Of a stretch of 64,000 bases of DNA, positions 34,808 to 43,978 are shown piece by piece (position 1 is the stretch's first letter; the number at the start of each line of letters is the position of its first letter). The notes beneath the pieces were generated by a model. The model made no database searches. It saw only the letters and a program-made list of their open reading frames with translations, and was not told where the DNA came from. Origin of the DNA: an uncultured Armatimonadota bacterium (GTDB taxonomy: Bacteria > Armatimonadota > Armatimonadia > Armatimonadales > Armatimonadaceae); assembly GCA_903910385.1 (NCBI GenBank), contig CAIVZM010000067.1, forward strand, positions 1 to 64,000. Direction: 5' to 3'. The position numbers and the translations under genes were made by a program.

Positions 34808-35042
34808 TTCGCTTTCACAACGCCAACACACTGATTGACGGGATAGGCGGCAGGAACATCATGATGCGATGAGCGAATTATGGATACCGGCTAATTGACC
34901 GGTGATCGTCGACCAATCATAGCTACGGGCGACTTAGAAATGTTATTTATTATTACACTGTCATTATAACAACGAAGTAAAATTTATTTTTGATTACGCC
35001 GAAACAACATCAGAAAATTATTATCACGGAACGAAGTTTATA

Positions 35043-36698
35043 TTGAACGAGCAAAATTATATAATAAAAGATATCATGCCCGCTTTCCTGTTGCACTATG
35101 CGACGGATAAAGCTCTCATTGAACGCGGATTTGCAGGCAATTTGCCCTCGGTGGCGAAGCGCGCACGGTTAGCCGCGTTTGATTTGGAATGGATCGAAGC
35201 CCTGTCGCGTCTGGAAGGTGATAGCCGGTTAACGACATCGGCAGACCGATTGGACGCTTTTTTGTTTCGTCATAAATTGCGTCAGGAGGAAATTTTCCGG
35301 CGACGGGAAGCGGAAAAGTTCGAGGAAATGATTCCCCTGCTCCCCTTTGCAACAGACCTGATAACGCTGACCGAAGATCGAAGACGCAGGCGGGACTCGA
35401 ATCCCAAAGAGGCGGCATCTCGTCTGACAGTGGCATCGAAAACGATAGCGAGTTTGATGCGTAATCTCACACAAGCGCAGGTGCGATCCACTGTCGCAAA
35501 CCGTGCTTCTGAAACAGTGACCGCCCTTTCAGCTTCGGTAAAGGAGTGGCGCGATTTTTATCACAGCTATGATCCGGTCTTTACCTGGTGGACAGAAATC
35601 CCTTACCAGAAATTGGAAAGCGATTTAGCGCAATATGCGGAATTTCTCCGGCACGATATAGCGGGCGCGGAAAATAAGGATATTATTATCGGCGATCCGC
35701 TGGGCCGTGACGCCCTTGTTGAAGAAATCAAATTGCATCTCGTTCCTTACTCCCCGGAAGAATTACTGGCGATCGGCGAACGAGAACAGGCATGGTGTCA
35801 CGAGGAACTGATAAAAGCGTCCCGAGAGATGGGATACGGCGACGATTGGCGGGCGGCGCTGGAAAAAGTCAAGGAAGGTTATGTCGATCCTGGTGAACAA
35901 CCCCGTCTGGTACGTGAATTGGCGGAAGAAGCGATCCGCTATGTCCGGCATAACGATCTGGTGACGGTTTCTCCTCTGTGTGAGGAGTCTTGGCGCGTCG
36001 CTATGATGGGCGCGGAGGAGCAGAAAGTATCTCCGTTTTTCCTGGGCGGAGAAGTTATCAAAGTATCTTTCCCCACTCAGGAAATGTCACATGACTTCAA
36101 GTTGATGAGTCTCCGTGGCAACAATCGTAATTTTGCGCGAGCGACGGTGCAACATGAATTGATTCCCGGTCACCACTTACAGATGTTTTCAGAAATGCGT
36201 CACCGCCCGTATCGCCGAATGTTCAATACGCCCTTCTGGGTCGAAGGATGGACGCTGCACTGGGAAATGTTGCTCTGGGAACTCGGATTCGGAGTAACGC
36301 CGGAAGATAAAATCGGTATGTTGTTCTGGCGTTTACATCGTTGCGCCCGTGTCGTCTTTTCGCTGGGTTTTCATCTGGGGACGATGACCGCAGAGGAATG
36401 CGTTCGCCTGCTGGTCGAGGATGTCGGACATGAACCGGAAAACGCCGCTGCTGAAGTGCGTCGCTCCTTCGGTGGTCGGTATAGCGCTCTGTACCAATGC
36501 GCCTACCTGATTGGCGGTTTGCAGGTGCATCAGTTATATCAGGAAGTGGTGGAAAGCGGCGCTATGACTCCCTGCGAGTTCAATGATGCTTTCCTCCGTG
36601 AAAACCAGATGCCTATCGCCGTACTGAGAAATCATTTCCTCAAAAACGAAGCTTTCGATAATATTGCGGGCGTCGGGTCGGATCAGTCAACGCAGTGA
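35043..36698 (+). CDS. DUF885-family metallopeptidase-like protein
   Basis: A 551-residue protein of the DUF885 family. The zinc site is HELIPGHHLQ (H371, E372, H377/H378), and E401 in FWVEGWTLHWE is the probable third ligand. The family resembles gluzincin-like peptidases (thermostable carboxypeptidase-like fold), generally of unknown substrate. No signal peptide is seen, so it is predicted cytoplasmic, unlike many members. The start is TTG at 35043; ATG at 35076 (MPAFLLHYATDKAL) is a possible alternative and loses only 11 unconserved residues. A hairpin terminator follows, before the convergent sucD. Confidence 0.82.
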   Translation: MNEQNYIIKDIMPAFLLHYATDKALIERGFAGNLPSVAKRARLAAFDLEWIEALSRLEGDSRLTTSADRLDAFLFRHKLRQEEIFRRREAEKFEEMIPLLPFATDLITLTEDRRRRRDSNPKEAASRLTVASKTIASLMRNLTQAQVRSTVANRASETVTALSASVKEWRDFYHSYDPVFTWWTEIPYQKLESDLAQYAEFLRHDIAGAENKDIIIGDPLGRDALVEEIKLHLVPYSPEELLAIGEREQAWCHEELIKASREMGYGDDWRAALEKVKEGYVDPGEQPRLVRELAEEAIRYVRHNDLVTVSPLCEESWRVAMMGAEEQKVSPFFLGGEVIKVSFPTQEMSHDFKLMSLRGNNRNFARATVQHELIPGHHLQMFSEMRHRPYRRMFNTPFWVEGWTLHWEMLLWELGFGVTPEDKIGMLFWRLHRCARVVFSLGFHLGTMTAEECVRLLVEDVGHEPENAAAEVRRSFGGRYSALYQCAYLIGGLQVHQLYQEVVESGAMTPCEFNDAFLRENQMPIAVLRNHFLKNEAFDNIAGVGSDQSTQ

Positions 36699-36717
36699 TG
36701 AAAAGACGCCTGTAAAA

Positions 36718-36750
36718 ACTGCGAGCGCATCGTGGAGATGCGCTCGCAGT
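36718..36750. terminator. 14-bp hairpin between convergent DUF885 and sucD genes
   Basis: ACTGCGAGCGCATC (36718-36731) pairs exactly with 36737-36750 around the loop GTGGA. T runs are poor on both sides (AAAA precedes it on the left, serving the minus strand), so it is a likely bidirectional terminator of moderate strength. Confidence 0.7.
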
Positions 36751-36770
36751 AGATCCGGGTAAGACGTCGG

Positions 36771-37655
36771 TTAAGCGACGATCTTGTTGAGGGCGGCCTT
36801 TACCAGCGCGGGAATATCCGCTGTGGTATCTGCGACAGTTGCGCCAGCGGCGGTCAGAGCGTCCACCTTGCCCTGTGCGGAACCGGAGGAACCCGAAACA
36901 ATGGCTCCGGCATGTCCCATTCGCTTTCCCGGAGGCGCGGAGCGTCCCCCGATAAAGCCGACGACGGGCTTACTCATCGTCTTGATGAATTCCGCCCCCG
37001 CTTCTTCATCCGACCCGCCGATTTCGCCGACCATGACGACGACTTTAGTCTCCGGGTCCGCTTCAAATTCCTTGAGGACATCAACAAAGCGCATTCCCAG
37101 AACCGGGTCGCCGCCGATACCGACAGCAGTGGTCTGACCAATACCGGCACGGGTCAGCGAGTCGACAATCTCGTAGGTCAATGTCCCGGAACGGGACACT
37201 ATACCGACAGGCCCCGTCAGGAAAATATCCTGCGGGATAATGCCGATCTTCGCCTTACCGGCCGAGAGTAACCCCGGACAGTTGGAACCGATAAAGCGTG
37301 AGACTCCGTTTGTTTTCAGGTAGCGCATGGCAGGAATCATATCCTGCACCGGAATGCCATCGGTGATACAGACAATCAACGGCAGACCTGCCGCCGCACC
37401 TTCCAGAATCGAATCTGCGGCGAATTTCGGCGGGACAGAGATGAACTGGGCGTTCGCATCCGTCGCTGCGACCGCTTCAGCGACAGTATCGAAAATCGGG
37501 ACGCCACGTTCGGTGGTCTGTCCGCCTTTACCGGGAACGACGCCTGCGACGACCTGCGTCCCGTAGTCCATCATCTGTCCGGTATGAAAGGAGCCTTCGC
37601 GTCCGGTAATACCGGAAACGACAACTCTGGTGGATTGGTCAATCAATATACTCAT
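36771..37655 (-). CDS. sucD: Succinate--CoA ligase, alpha subunit
   Basis: SucD carries the CoA-binding and phosphohistidine halves of succinyl-CoA synthetase, the substrate-level phosphorylation step of the TCA cycle. The 294-residue length is normal. The CoA-binding Rossmann part has [13 protein letters not shown] and [30 protein letters not shown] and [10 protein letters not shown] are conserved; the phosphorylated His lies in [12 protein letters not shown]. It lies downstream of sucC, separated by a small DUF4177 gene. Confidence 0.97.
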   Translation of the reverse strand: MSILIDQSTRVVVSGITGREGSFHTGQMMDYGTQVVAGVVPGKGGQTTERGVPIFDTVAEAVAATDANAQFISVPPKFAADSILEGAAAGLPLIVCITDGIPVQDMIPAMRYLKTNGVSRFIGSNCPGLLSAGKAKIGIIPQDIFLTGPVGIVSRSGTLTYEIVDSLTRAGIGQTTAVGIGGDPVLGMRFVDVLKEFEADPETKVVVMVGEIGGSDEEAGAEFIKTMSKPVVGFIGGRSAPPGKRMGHAGAIVSGSSGSAQGKVDALTAAGATVADTTADIPALVKAALNKIVA

Positions 37656-37698
37656 CGGATGTTTTTAATAACGGAGCCGGAAGGCGGCTACCGATTTA

Positions 37699-37920
37699 TT
37701 ATGCCTTTTCTCGCTTCAGATAGTAGGTCACAACCTCTTCGACATACTCTTCGCCTTCGCTGTCTTCGTCATCTTCGCTCTCACCGCTATCCATGAAGGT
37801 TACTTCGGACACATGGACACTGACTAGTTCCCAGCCATCGGCTCCCAGATCGTTCAGGGAGGTTTCATCATCTTCGTCCGACTCTGTCGAGGTGACAATT
37901 TTGTATTCAAAGATTTTCAT
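37699..37920 (-). CDS. Small acidic DUF4177-type protein between sucC and sucD
   Basis: About 73 residues from ATG 37920. MKIFEYKIVTS at the start and the core LNDLGADGWELVSV are the DUF4177 signature, but an acidic insertion of about 20 residues (SGESEDDEDSEGEEY) separates the two halves before VVTYYLKREKA. The family has no known function. Its position between sucC (51-base gap) and sucD (43-base gap) implies cotranscription. Confidence 0.75.
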   Translation of the reverse strand: MKIFEYKIVTSTESDEDDETSLNDLGADGWELVSVHVSEVTFMDSGESEDDEDSEGEEYVEEVVTYYLKREKA

Positions 37921-37971
37921 TGTTCGTACCAATCTATCCGTCGTTTTTTACAGTTTTCATGCAAATTCAGG

Positions 37972-39132
37972 TTAATCGTTTCCCACAAGCGAAACGATTT
38001 TTTGCGCCGCTTCCTGCATGGTGGCGGCGGGGAGCAAATCGGTGTTGGCGAGAAGTTTCAAGCCTTCTTCCGCATTGGTTCCGGCAAGACGCACAACCAG
38101 AGGAACCTGAATATTCAGCGTTTCCGTCGCTTCGATAATGCCTTTAGCAACTTCATCGCCACGGGTAATGCCGCCAAAAATATTAATCAGAATCCCCTTG
38201 ACTTTGGGGTCGGAGAGGATCAACTCCAGAGCGTTCCGTACCAGCGCCGCCTGTGCGCCGCCGCCGATGTCCAGAAAGTCCGCCGCCTCACCGCCGGCGC
38301 GTTTAACTTCGTCCATCGTCGCCATGACGAGTCCGGCTCCGTTACCAATAATGCCGATGTTTCCGTCCAGATGGACATAGTTGTTGATGCCCCGGCGTTT
38401 CGCATCCTTCTCAAACTCATCCATTTCTTCGGAATCGCCCACCAGAGCGGCGAAATCAGGATGGCGGAAGAGAGCGTTATCGTCGATAGTCATCTTACAG
38501 TCACCCGCAATGAAGGTTCCGTCCTCGGTCACGATCAGCGGGTTGATTTCGGCAAGATTGGCATCGCTCTCCACATACGCTTTGTACAGCGATTTCAGGA
38601 ATGGGGTGATTTTCGACAGTTCCGCCACCGGAATCCCGCCCTGCGCCGCGACACGGCGCAACTGGAAGTCCCGAACGCCCAGAGCGGGGTCTACGGGCAA
38701 TCGACCAATCGCCTCCGGATGGGAATGCGCGACTTCTTCGATATCCATGCCACCCTGCGACGAGACAATGAAGACATTGGTCTGGCTGTCACGATCCGTG
38801 ACGATCCCCAGATAATATTCTCGCGCAATGGGCAGCGCCTCTTCCACATAGAGGCGACCAATGGTCAGTTCCGCTTTCGCCTGCTCGAAGTAAATATCTT
38901 TGCCGAGGATGGAGGCGGCGAACTCACTCGCCGCTTCCGGGGTGGATGTCACTTTGACAGCGCCCGCTTTACCGCGACCGCCCGCGAGCACCTGCGCCTT
39001 GACGACAGACTTGCCGCCCAGTTCCGCCGCCGCTACCCGAACTTCTTCCGCTGTGGTCGCAACCTTGCCCCGGGGAATGGCAACGCCGTACCTCGCTAAT
39101 ATTTCCTTCGCCTGGTATTCTTGTAACTTCAT
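37972..39132 (-). CDS. sucC: Succinate--CoA ligase, beta subunit
   Basis: SucC provides the ATP-grasp domain and nucleotide specificity of succinyl-CoA synthetase. From ATG 39132 it is 386 residues and begins MKLQEYQAKEILARYGVAIP, the standard N-terminus; the longer open frame to 39183 is not family-like. KAQVLAGGRGKAGAVK, LAEINPLIV and NIFGGITRGDEVAKG are diagnostic. It heads the run sucC, DUF4177, sucD. Confidence 0.97.
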   Translation of the reverse strand: MKLQEYQAKEILARYGVAIPRGKVATTAEEVRVAAAELGGKSVVKAQVLAGGRGKAGAVKVTSTPEAASEFAASILGKDIYFEQAKAELTIGRLYVEEALPIAREYYLGIVTDRDSQTNVFIVSSQGGMDIEEVAHSHPEAIGRLPVDPALGVRDFQLRRVAAQGGIPVAELSKITPFLKSLYKAYVESDANLAEINPLIVTEDGTFIAGDCKMTIDDNALFRHPDFAALVGDSEEMDEFEKDAKRRGINNYVHLDGNIGIIGNGAGLVMATMDEVKRAGGEAADFLDIGGGAQAALVRNALELILSDPKVKGILINIFGGITRGDEVAKGIIEATETLNIQVPLVVRLAGTNAEEGLKLLANTDLLPAATMQEAAQKIVSLVGND

Positions 39133-39355
39133 TTTCGTCTGTTCGTTGTATCCGCTTTTTCCGCGCCAACCCACCTCTAACATGGGTCGGCATTAACGCC
39201 AGATGTATTGTAGCAAATGCCGGGAGACAAAACAAGCCGCAGAGCTTTGCATTACGTCTTCCTCCGAGAATACATCCTTCCATTACTGCATTTTCCGATA
39301 AAAGTCGTGAGGATTTTTCCACTAATTGCCGATTACTTTTGTAAACCTTTTGGGG

Positions 39356-39408
39356 TATAGTTTTTCTGCTACCAGAATATGCGTCAGAAGAATGACGCAT
39401 TCGTTTTT
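39356..39408 (+). promoter_or_regulatory. Candidate promoter and leader terminator-like hairpin before the PEP-CTERM gene
   Basis: TATAGT at 39356-39361, with a poor -35 (TTACTT, 17-base spacing), is followed by ATGCGTCA (39379-39386), loop GAAGAA, TGACGCAT (39393-39400) and TCGTTTTT. The hairpin plus T run would stop transcription about 27 bases before the ATG at 39435, so it may act as an attenuator in the leader. No ligand-binding fold is recognisable in so short a leader. Confidence 0.45.
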
Positions 39409-39434
39409 CTATCTTTAGAAAGAGAGCTTAATTC

Positions 39435-40424
39435 ATGAGACTTCACAGACGCAAGAATGCAGGCGCGTCACTGGCAGTCGCGACAATTGCATTGTTGCTG
39501 AGCGTACCGCAATCCGCACTGGCAGGCGACAAGACTCTGCTTGTTCTGGGTGATTCCTACGCATACGGGTTCACGACCGATCAGGATGCGATTGCTATTG
39601 GCCCCACATTTGGCAATCAGGGATATGTCAAACCCTTTGCTGATTATCTGGGGAGCGTTAATGGCGGCGTCCGCCCTGACCTCGTCAATCTGGCGATTCC
39701 GGGCGAATCTTCCACTTCCTTCAAAACAGGCGTCAGCGCGGCGAATTATCCGGATACATACCCCTACACCTCATCGTTGCAGGAAGCTCCTTCACGGTTT
39801 CCGTTACTCAATCTCAACTATGCGCCTTCCGCTGCCCCCAATTATGTAACGACACCTCAGAAAGATGTGGCGCTCGGCGCTATTGCCACCGCTCATGCGT
39901 CCAATAAAAAAGTCGAGAATATTGTCTTACAAATTGGCGGGAACGATATTCTGGGACTGTTAAATCAATCCGCTTTTCTGACGCTTCCCCCCCTACAACA
40001 GCAAAATCTGTTTACGGCGCAGTTTGCGGCGTTGCAGAGTAACTATGTGAATATCCTTGGAACCGTTCGCGCCGCCGCCCCGGAAGCGCGTATCTTCACA
40101 GTCGGATATGCCAATTCGTTTCGACAAACGCCCAATCTTGGCGAACTGACGGAAACCTTGACGCTCAATGCTAACGCCATCATTTCCGGAGTTTCACAGA
40201 ATTTTGGCGCGACATATGTTGACATTTATACCCCGTTCAAAAATCATGAACTGGAATTGACCTATGAAGCTCAGGGCAACCCGCACCCGAATGCTACGGG
40301 CTACAGCGTCATCGCTGGTCAATTGCAGATAGCGGCATCCGCCCCGGAACCAGCAACGATTGCGCTTTGCATTCTCGCCCTGCCGGTTGCGGCGTTCGCT
40401 GTGCGTCGACGCATCACTCGGTAA
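39435..40424 (+). CDS. Secreted SGNH hydrolase with PEP-CTERM anchor
   Basis: A 329-residue exported protein: signal peptide ending SALAG (about residue 30), SGNH hydrolase blocks GDSYAYGF (I), NLAIPGESST (II), IGGNDILG (III) and NPHPNATGY (V). The C-terminus is PEPATIALCILALPVAAFAV followed by RRR, a PEP-CTERM sorting signal processed by an exosortase, so the enzyme is attached to or released through the envelope matrix. The putative acidic partner of the catalytic His is not obvious (sequence QGNPHP). Substrate unknown, perhaps acyl or acetyl groups on surface polysaccharide. Isolated between sucC and rpoD. Confidence 0.88.
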   Translation: MRLHRRKNAGASLAVATIALLLSVPQSALAGDKTLLVLGDSYAYGFTTDQDAIAIGPTFGNQGYVKPFADYLGSVNGGVRPDLVNLAIPGESSTSFKTGVSAANYPDTYPYTSSLQEAPSRFPLLNLNYAPSAAPNYVTTPQKDVALGAIATAHASNKKVENIVLQIGGNDILGLLNQSAFLTLPPLQQQNLFTAQFAALQSNYVNILGTVRAAAPEARIFTVGYANSFRQTPNLGELTETLTLNANAIISGVSQNFGATYVDIYTPFKNHELELTYEAQGNPHPNATGYSVIAGQLQIAASAPEPATIALCILALPVAAFAVRRRITR

Positions 40425-40441
40425 CCACTCTGAATAAAATG

Positions 40442-40480
40442 AAAAACTCCCGCCGGACTTTGCTCGGGCGGGAGTTTTCT
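40442..40480. terminator. Bidirectional Rho-independent terminator
   Basis: AAAACTCCCGCC (40443-40454) pairs with GGCGGGAGTTTT (40467-40478), giving a 12-bp stem with A and T tracts. It serves the PEP-CTERM gene and the convergent rpoD. Confidence 0.9.
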
Positions 40481-40507
40481 TTCTACGAATAGCGGTCAAT
40501 CAGAAAT

Positions 40508-41731
40508 CTACGATTCCAGATACTCCCGCAGATACTGGGAGCGGTCTGGACAACGTAATTTCTTCAAAGCTTTCGCTTCGATTTGACGGATACGTTCGCG
40601 CGTGACCCGGAAATGGCGTCCTACTTCTTCCAGCGTATGCGGCAGTCCGTCACCTTCGAGTCCGTATCGCATTTTCACGACATCGCGTTCACGGTCTGTT
40701 AGCAGGTTGAGGACAGCATTGATTCGTTCGCGGAGTACGGATTGCGCGGCGGCGTCCGATGGAGCGCGGCCATCATCGTCCGGCACGAAATCGGAAAGAT
40801 GGGAGTCCTCTTCCTCGCCGACAGGCATTTCGAGGGAGAGCGGCTCGGGTGCGATCCGCATAATCTCACTGACACGCTCGACAGTCGTCCCCATTTCCTT
40901 TGCCAGTTCTTCCAGCGTGGGTTCTCGCCCCAATTCTTGGAGGAGTTGACTGGAAAGTTTGATCAGGCGGTTAATGGTCTCGACCATGTGAACCGGAATA
41001 CGGATTGTGCGTCCCTGATCGGCGATAGCGCGGGTGATTGCCTGCCGAATCCACCAGGTGGCGTAAGTGGAGAATTTGAACCCCTTGCGGTAGTCATATT
41101 TTTCCACTGCCCGGAGAAGTCCGATATTCCCTTCCTGAATCAAATCAGAGAAAGAAATCCCACGTCCGCTGTAACGCTTGGCTATAGAGACGACTAATCG
41201 TAGATTCGCCTGCGTGAGAATGACTTTCGCCTCTTCATCGTTTCGCTCAATGCGTCGCGCAAGACGGATTTCCTGATCCTGCGTGAGCAGTGGCGTCTTA
41301 CCGATTTCACGCAACCACATTCGGACGGAATCATCGAGAGGGATATTGTCTGGTACGGCGGCATCTTCAGGATCGGGCTTTTCCTCGGCGTCTGCATCGT
41401 TTTCCACCGTATCCGCGGAATCGCGCAAAACGAAGGTAAGCGAGTCATCATTCGTCGCCCCAATTAAAGGAGCGGGATCAACAGGAAAAAAGAGCGTGGC
41501 TTCCAGGGCGTTCATGGGGTCATTGGTGCGAAGATCAGAATAATCGGCCTCATTTCGAAAGCCGTTTCCGCTTCGCGCCGGATACTTGGGAGTAGGACGA
41601 AGGTTGGTAGCGTGTCCGTTGTCGTTTGCGCCGTGTCCGTTTGTCCGAGTCCCTTCGCTCAATATGAGCGTACCCTTACCATGCTTTATGCCCTCCAGGT
41701 TATTTATCACGGGAGCCTCATCCATCTGCAT
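40508..41731 (-). CDS. rpoD: RNA polymerase housekeeping sigma-70 factor
   Basis: The 407-residue protein has an unconserved acidic N-terminus of about 135 residues, region 1.2 ([17 protein letters not shown]), region 2 ([51 protein letters not shown]), region 3 and region 4 with the promoter -35 helix ([20 protein letters not shown]) and the group 1-like end [10 protein letters not shown]. Completeness and the adjacent dnaG mark it as the primary sigma factor. It follows dnaG by 100 bases on the same strand, as in the classical dnaG-rpoD operon. Confidence 0.95.
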   Translation of the reverse strand: MQMDEAPVINNLEGIKHGKGTLILSEGTRTNGHGANDNGHATNLRPTPKYPARSGNGFRNEADYSDLRTNDPMNALEATLFFPVDPAPLIGATNDDSLTFVLRDSADTVENDADAEEKPDPEDAAVPDNIPLDDSVRMWLREIGKTPLLTQDQEIRLARRIERNDEEAKVILTQANLRLVVSIAKRYSGRGISFSDLIQEGNIGLLRAVEKYDYRKGFKFSTYATWWIRQAITRAIADQGRTIRIPVHMVETINRLIKLSSQLLQELGREPTLEELAKEMGTTVERVSEIMRIAPEPLSLEMPVGEEEDSHLSDFVPDDDGRAPSDAAAQSVLRERINAVLNLLTDRERDVVKMRYGLEGDGLPHTLEEVGRHFRVTRERIRQIEAKALKKLRCPDRSQYLREYLES

Positions 41732-41831
41732 TATTGGGGTGTTCCTACCGACGCATCCACGTATAACGTCTGTCCTTCGTCTCGTGCATCGGGCGATAAC
41801 GGCGGTAGTGCGTTTTCTTCAGTCTGAGGGA

Positions 41832-43811
41832 TCATGCGTCTTCGGCATCCGAATCAACGTGTTTCCCCCGCAGCGCCTTCAAATTCCGCATATACTCTCG
41901 CAATTGTTCGTCGTCCATAGCGGCGTATCCTTCTTTTTGCCGCGTTATTTCCCGACGGATTTCGGCATTTTTCTCGCGCAGACCACGTTCCTGTAATTCA
42001 AGGGTGGCATCAGTGATGGCTTCCTCGCTTAACGTCGGACCATTTTCCTCGAAAAGGACTTGCTCGGCGTAGCGGATCAATTCGCTGTCCGACAGCTGGG
42101 AAAGAGCCTCTCGCGGCGCAATTTTACCCGACAGCAGAGGCCAGAGCGCTTCCATCAACTGCGCTGTCAGGGCATTGGTGAAGACCATTGCGTTCTCCTG
42201 GCCGCCGATACGCCGCATCGCTTTGGCGGACCATTCCGTAGAAAGCAAAGCCCGCAACAACGTCCGCTCCGCCCGTTCATCCGCGGATTCGGTTTTAATC
42301 GCACGAAAAGGCGCAATCGGACGCTCCGACCCGCGAGGGTTATAGTAAGAGCCGTTTACCGGCCCACCCCGACGCTGGGCAGGGATGTAATGGGTGGGTT
42401 CCGTATTCGGAGGCGGTGCATCGAAGTCCGTGAAGGTGTCACCGCTACCGGCGGACGACCGAGCGGTCGCCGCAGTTATCTTCTTCTTTTCCTCGTCTAC
42501 CGTCTGACGGACGGATTCCTCCGCATGGATACTATTCGTACCGAATGAGGGATGAAATCGAGCGATGCGCCGGATCAGAAGGTCCCGTTCCAGAGGCGAA
42601 GGAACAGAAGCGATAATCTCCGCTGCCTCTTTAAGATAAGCGATGCTTCCGGAGTCACTCCCGAGATCAAACTGCGCTTCCAGAGACTTCAAACGAAATT
42701 CCGGAACGGTCAGAGCATCATCGATAGCTTTTCGAAACCCCGCCGCGTTTCCGCTACGGATCAGCGAATCAGGGTCTTCCCCCGGCGGCAAGGAAAGAAT
42801 CCTCAGACTCAGATCCGAAGCGGCGCTGGTGATAGTCTCCGCCGCCCTCAATGCCGCGCTCAGTCCCGCCTTATCCGCATCGAACGAAAGAACGACAGTC
42901 TTATTTTCTCCCGCGTAACGGCGTAAGAGTCGGGCATGGTCTCCGGTCAGCGATGTGCCGCACGTTGCGACTACGTTGGCTATTCCCGCCTGATGGGCGG
43001 CGATAGCGTCCATGTATCCCTCGACTACTACCGTGACGCCTTTCTCTCCAATGGCTTTTCGGGCACGATTCAATGCATACAGCGTCTTGCTTTTAACATA
43101 GACCGGCGTTTCGGGAGAGTTCAGATATTTTGGCGCATCCGGCTTTTCGACGATCAACCGTCCTCCGAAACCGACGACGCGTTCCTGCGTATCGATGATA
43201 GGGAAGATCAATCGCCCGCGGAATCGATCCATGTAAGTTCCGTCACCGCGTCGGGACGGAATGATCAGACCTGCCTTGACCGCGTCATCAGGATTCACCT
43301 TGCGTTTCAGCAGGTAGTTGGCTAACTGTTCCCAGTCATCGGGAGCGTACCCGACACCAAATTCTTCCAGAGTTTCATGCGTCAGACCACGGGCGACTGC
43401 ATATTCCTGCGGAAGTCGGAAGCGTTTATAAGAATCGCGGAAGAACTGTAATGCGGCCGCATTGACATTGTAGAGACGGTCACGCTCGCTTCGGAGCCGT
43501 TGGGCTTCGATGGCGTCGCCTTTTCCCGTGAGGGTGATTCCGGCGCGTTCCGCAAGACGTTCCGCCGCTTCGATAAAAGTCAGGCTTTCCGCTTTTTCCA
43601 GAAATTTAAAGACATCGCCGCCTTCCTGACAGGCGCCGAAGCAACGCCAGCGAGATGTTTCCGGGTCAACGGTGAATGAGGGGGTTTTTTCTTGATGAAA
43701 CGGACAGAGACCCTTATACCGGCTTCCCGCTTGCTTCAGGGAAGTATAGGAAGAAATGAGTTCTACAATATCCGTCCGGGTGCGAATCAATTCCTTCTCA
43801 GCATCGTCCAT
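41832..43811 (-). CDS. dnaG: DNA primase
   Basis: DnaG makes RNA primers at the replication fork. The 659-residue protein has the N-terminal zinc domain, TOPRIM core (VVVEGYMDAIAAHQAG, VVLSFDADKAG, DPDSLIRS) and a C-terminal DnaB-interaction region preceded by a long low-complexity linker (about 425-505). The zinc motif is CPFH, then CFGAC: the last pair is C-x3-C, one residue longer than the usual C-x2-C. It is cotranscribed with rpoD. Confidence 0.96.
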   Translation of the reverse strand: MDDAEKELIRTRTDIVELISSYTSLKQAGSRYKGLCPFHQEKTPSFTVDPETSRWRCFGACQEGGDVFKFLEKAESLTFIEAAERLAERAGITLTGKGDAIEAQRLRSERDRLYNVNAAALQFFRDSYKRFRLPQEYAVARGLTHETLEEFGVGYAPDDWEQLANYLLKRKVNPDDAVKAGLIIPSRRGDGTYMDRFRGRLIFPIIDTQERVVGFGGRLIVEKPDAPKYLNSPETPVYVKSKTLYALNRARKAIGEKGVTVVVEGYMDAIAAHQAGIANVVATCGTSLTGDHARLLRRYAGENKTVVLSFDADKAGLSAALRAAETITSAASDLSLRILSLPPGEDPDSLIRSGNAAGFRKAIDDALTVPEFRLKSLEAQFDLGSDSGSIAYLKEAAEIIASVPSPLERDLLIRRIARFHPSFGTNSIHAEESVRQTVDEEKKKITAATARSSAGSGDTFTDFDAPPPNTEPTHYIPAQRRGGPVNGSYYNPRGSERPIAPFRAIKTESADERAERTLLRALLSTEWSAKAMRRIGGQENAMVFTNALTAQLMEALWPLLSGKIAPREALSQLSDSELIRYAEQVLFEENGPTLSEEAITDATLELQERGLREKNAEIRREITRQKEGYAAMDDEQLREYMRNLKALRGKHVDSDAEDA

Positions 43812-43897
43812 GACACATTGTACCCGTTTACTCCTATGTTTCCTGTCCCGAAAACCATTACTTCCTCCAATCCGCTTGCGATGAACTAAAGAGCATG

Positions 43898-43938
43898 AAA
43901 AAAAACGGAGGGTAGCGCATTTTATGCGCCACCCTCCG
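43898..43938 (-). terminator. Rho-independent terminator of the Gly-rich protein gene
   Basis: CGGAGGGT (43906-43913) pairs with ACCCTCCG (43931-43938) and GCGCAT with ATGCGC inside, with one A-C mismatch. On the minus strand it is followed by eight T residues. It separates the Gly-rich protein gene from dnaG. Confidence 0.88.
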
Positions 43939-43978
43939 CTTCTCTGATTTTGAATAAACGCTGTCCGATAGAGAATAT

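Noticed and set aside
38002-39099. 365-codon plus-strand frame opposite sucC
   Set aside because: Shadow of a conserved gene; composition is that of antisense sequence.
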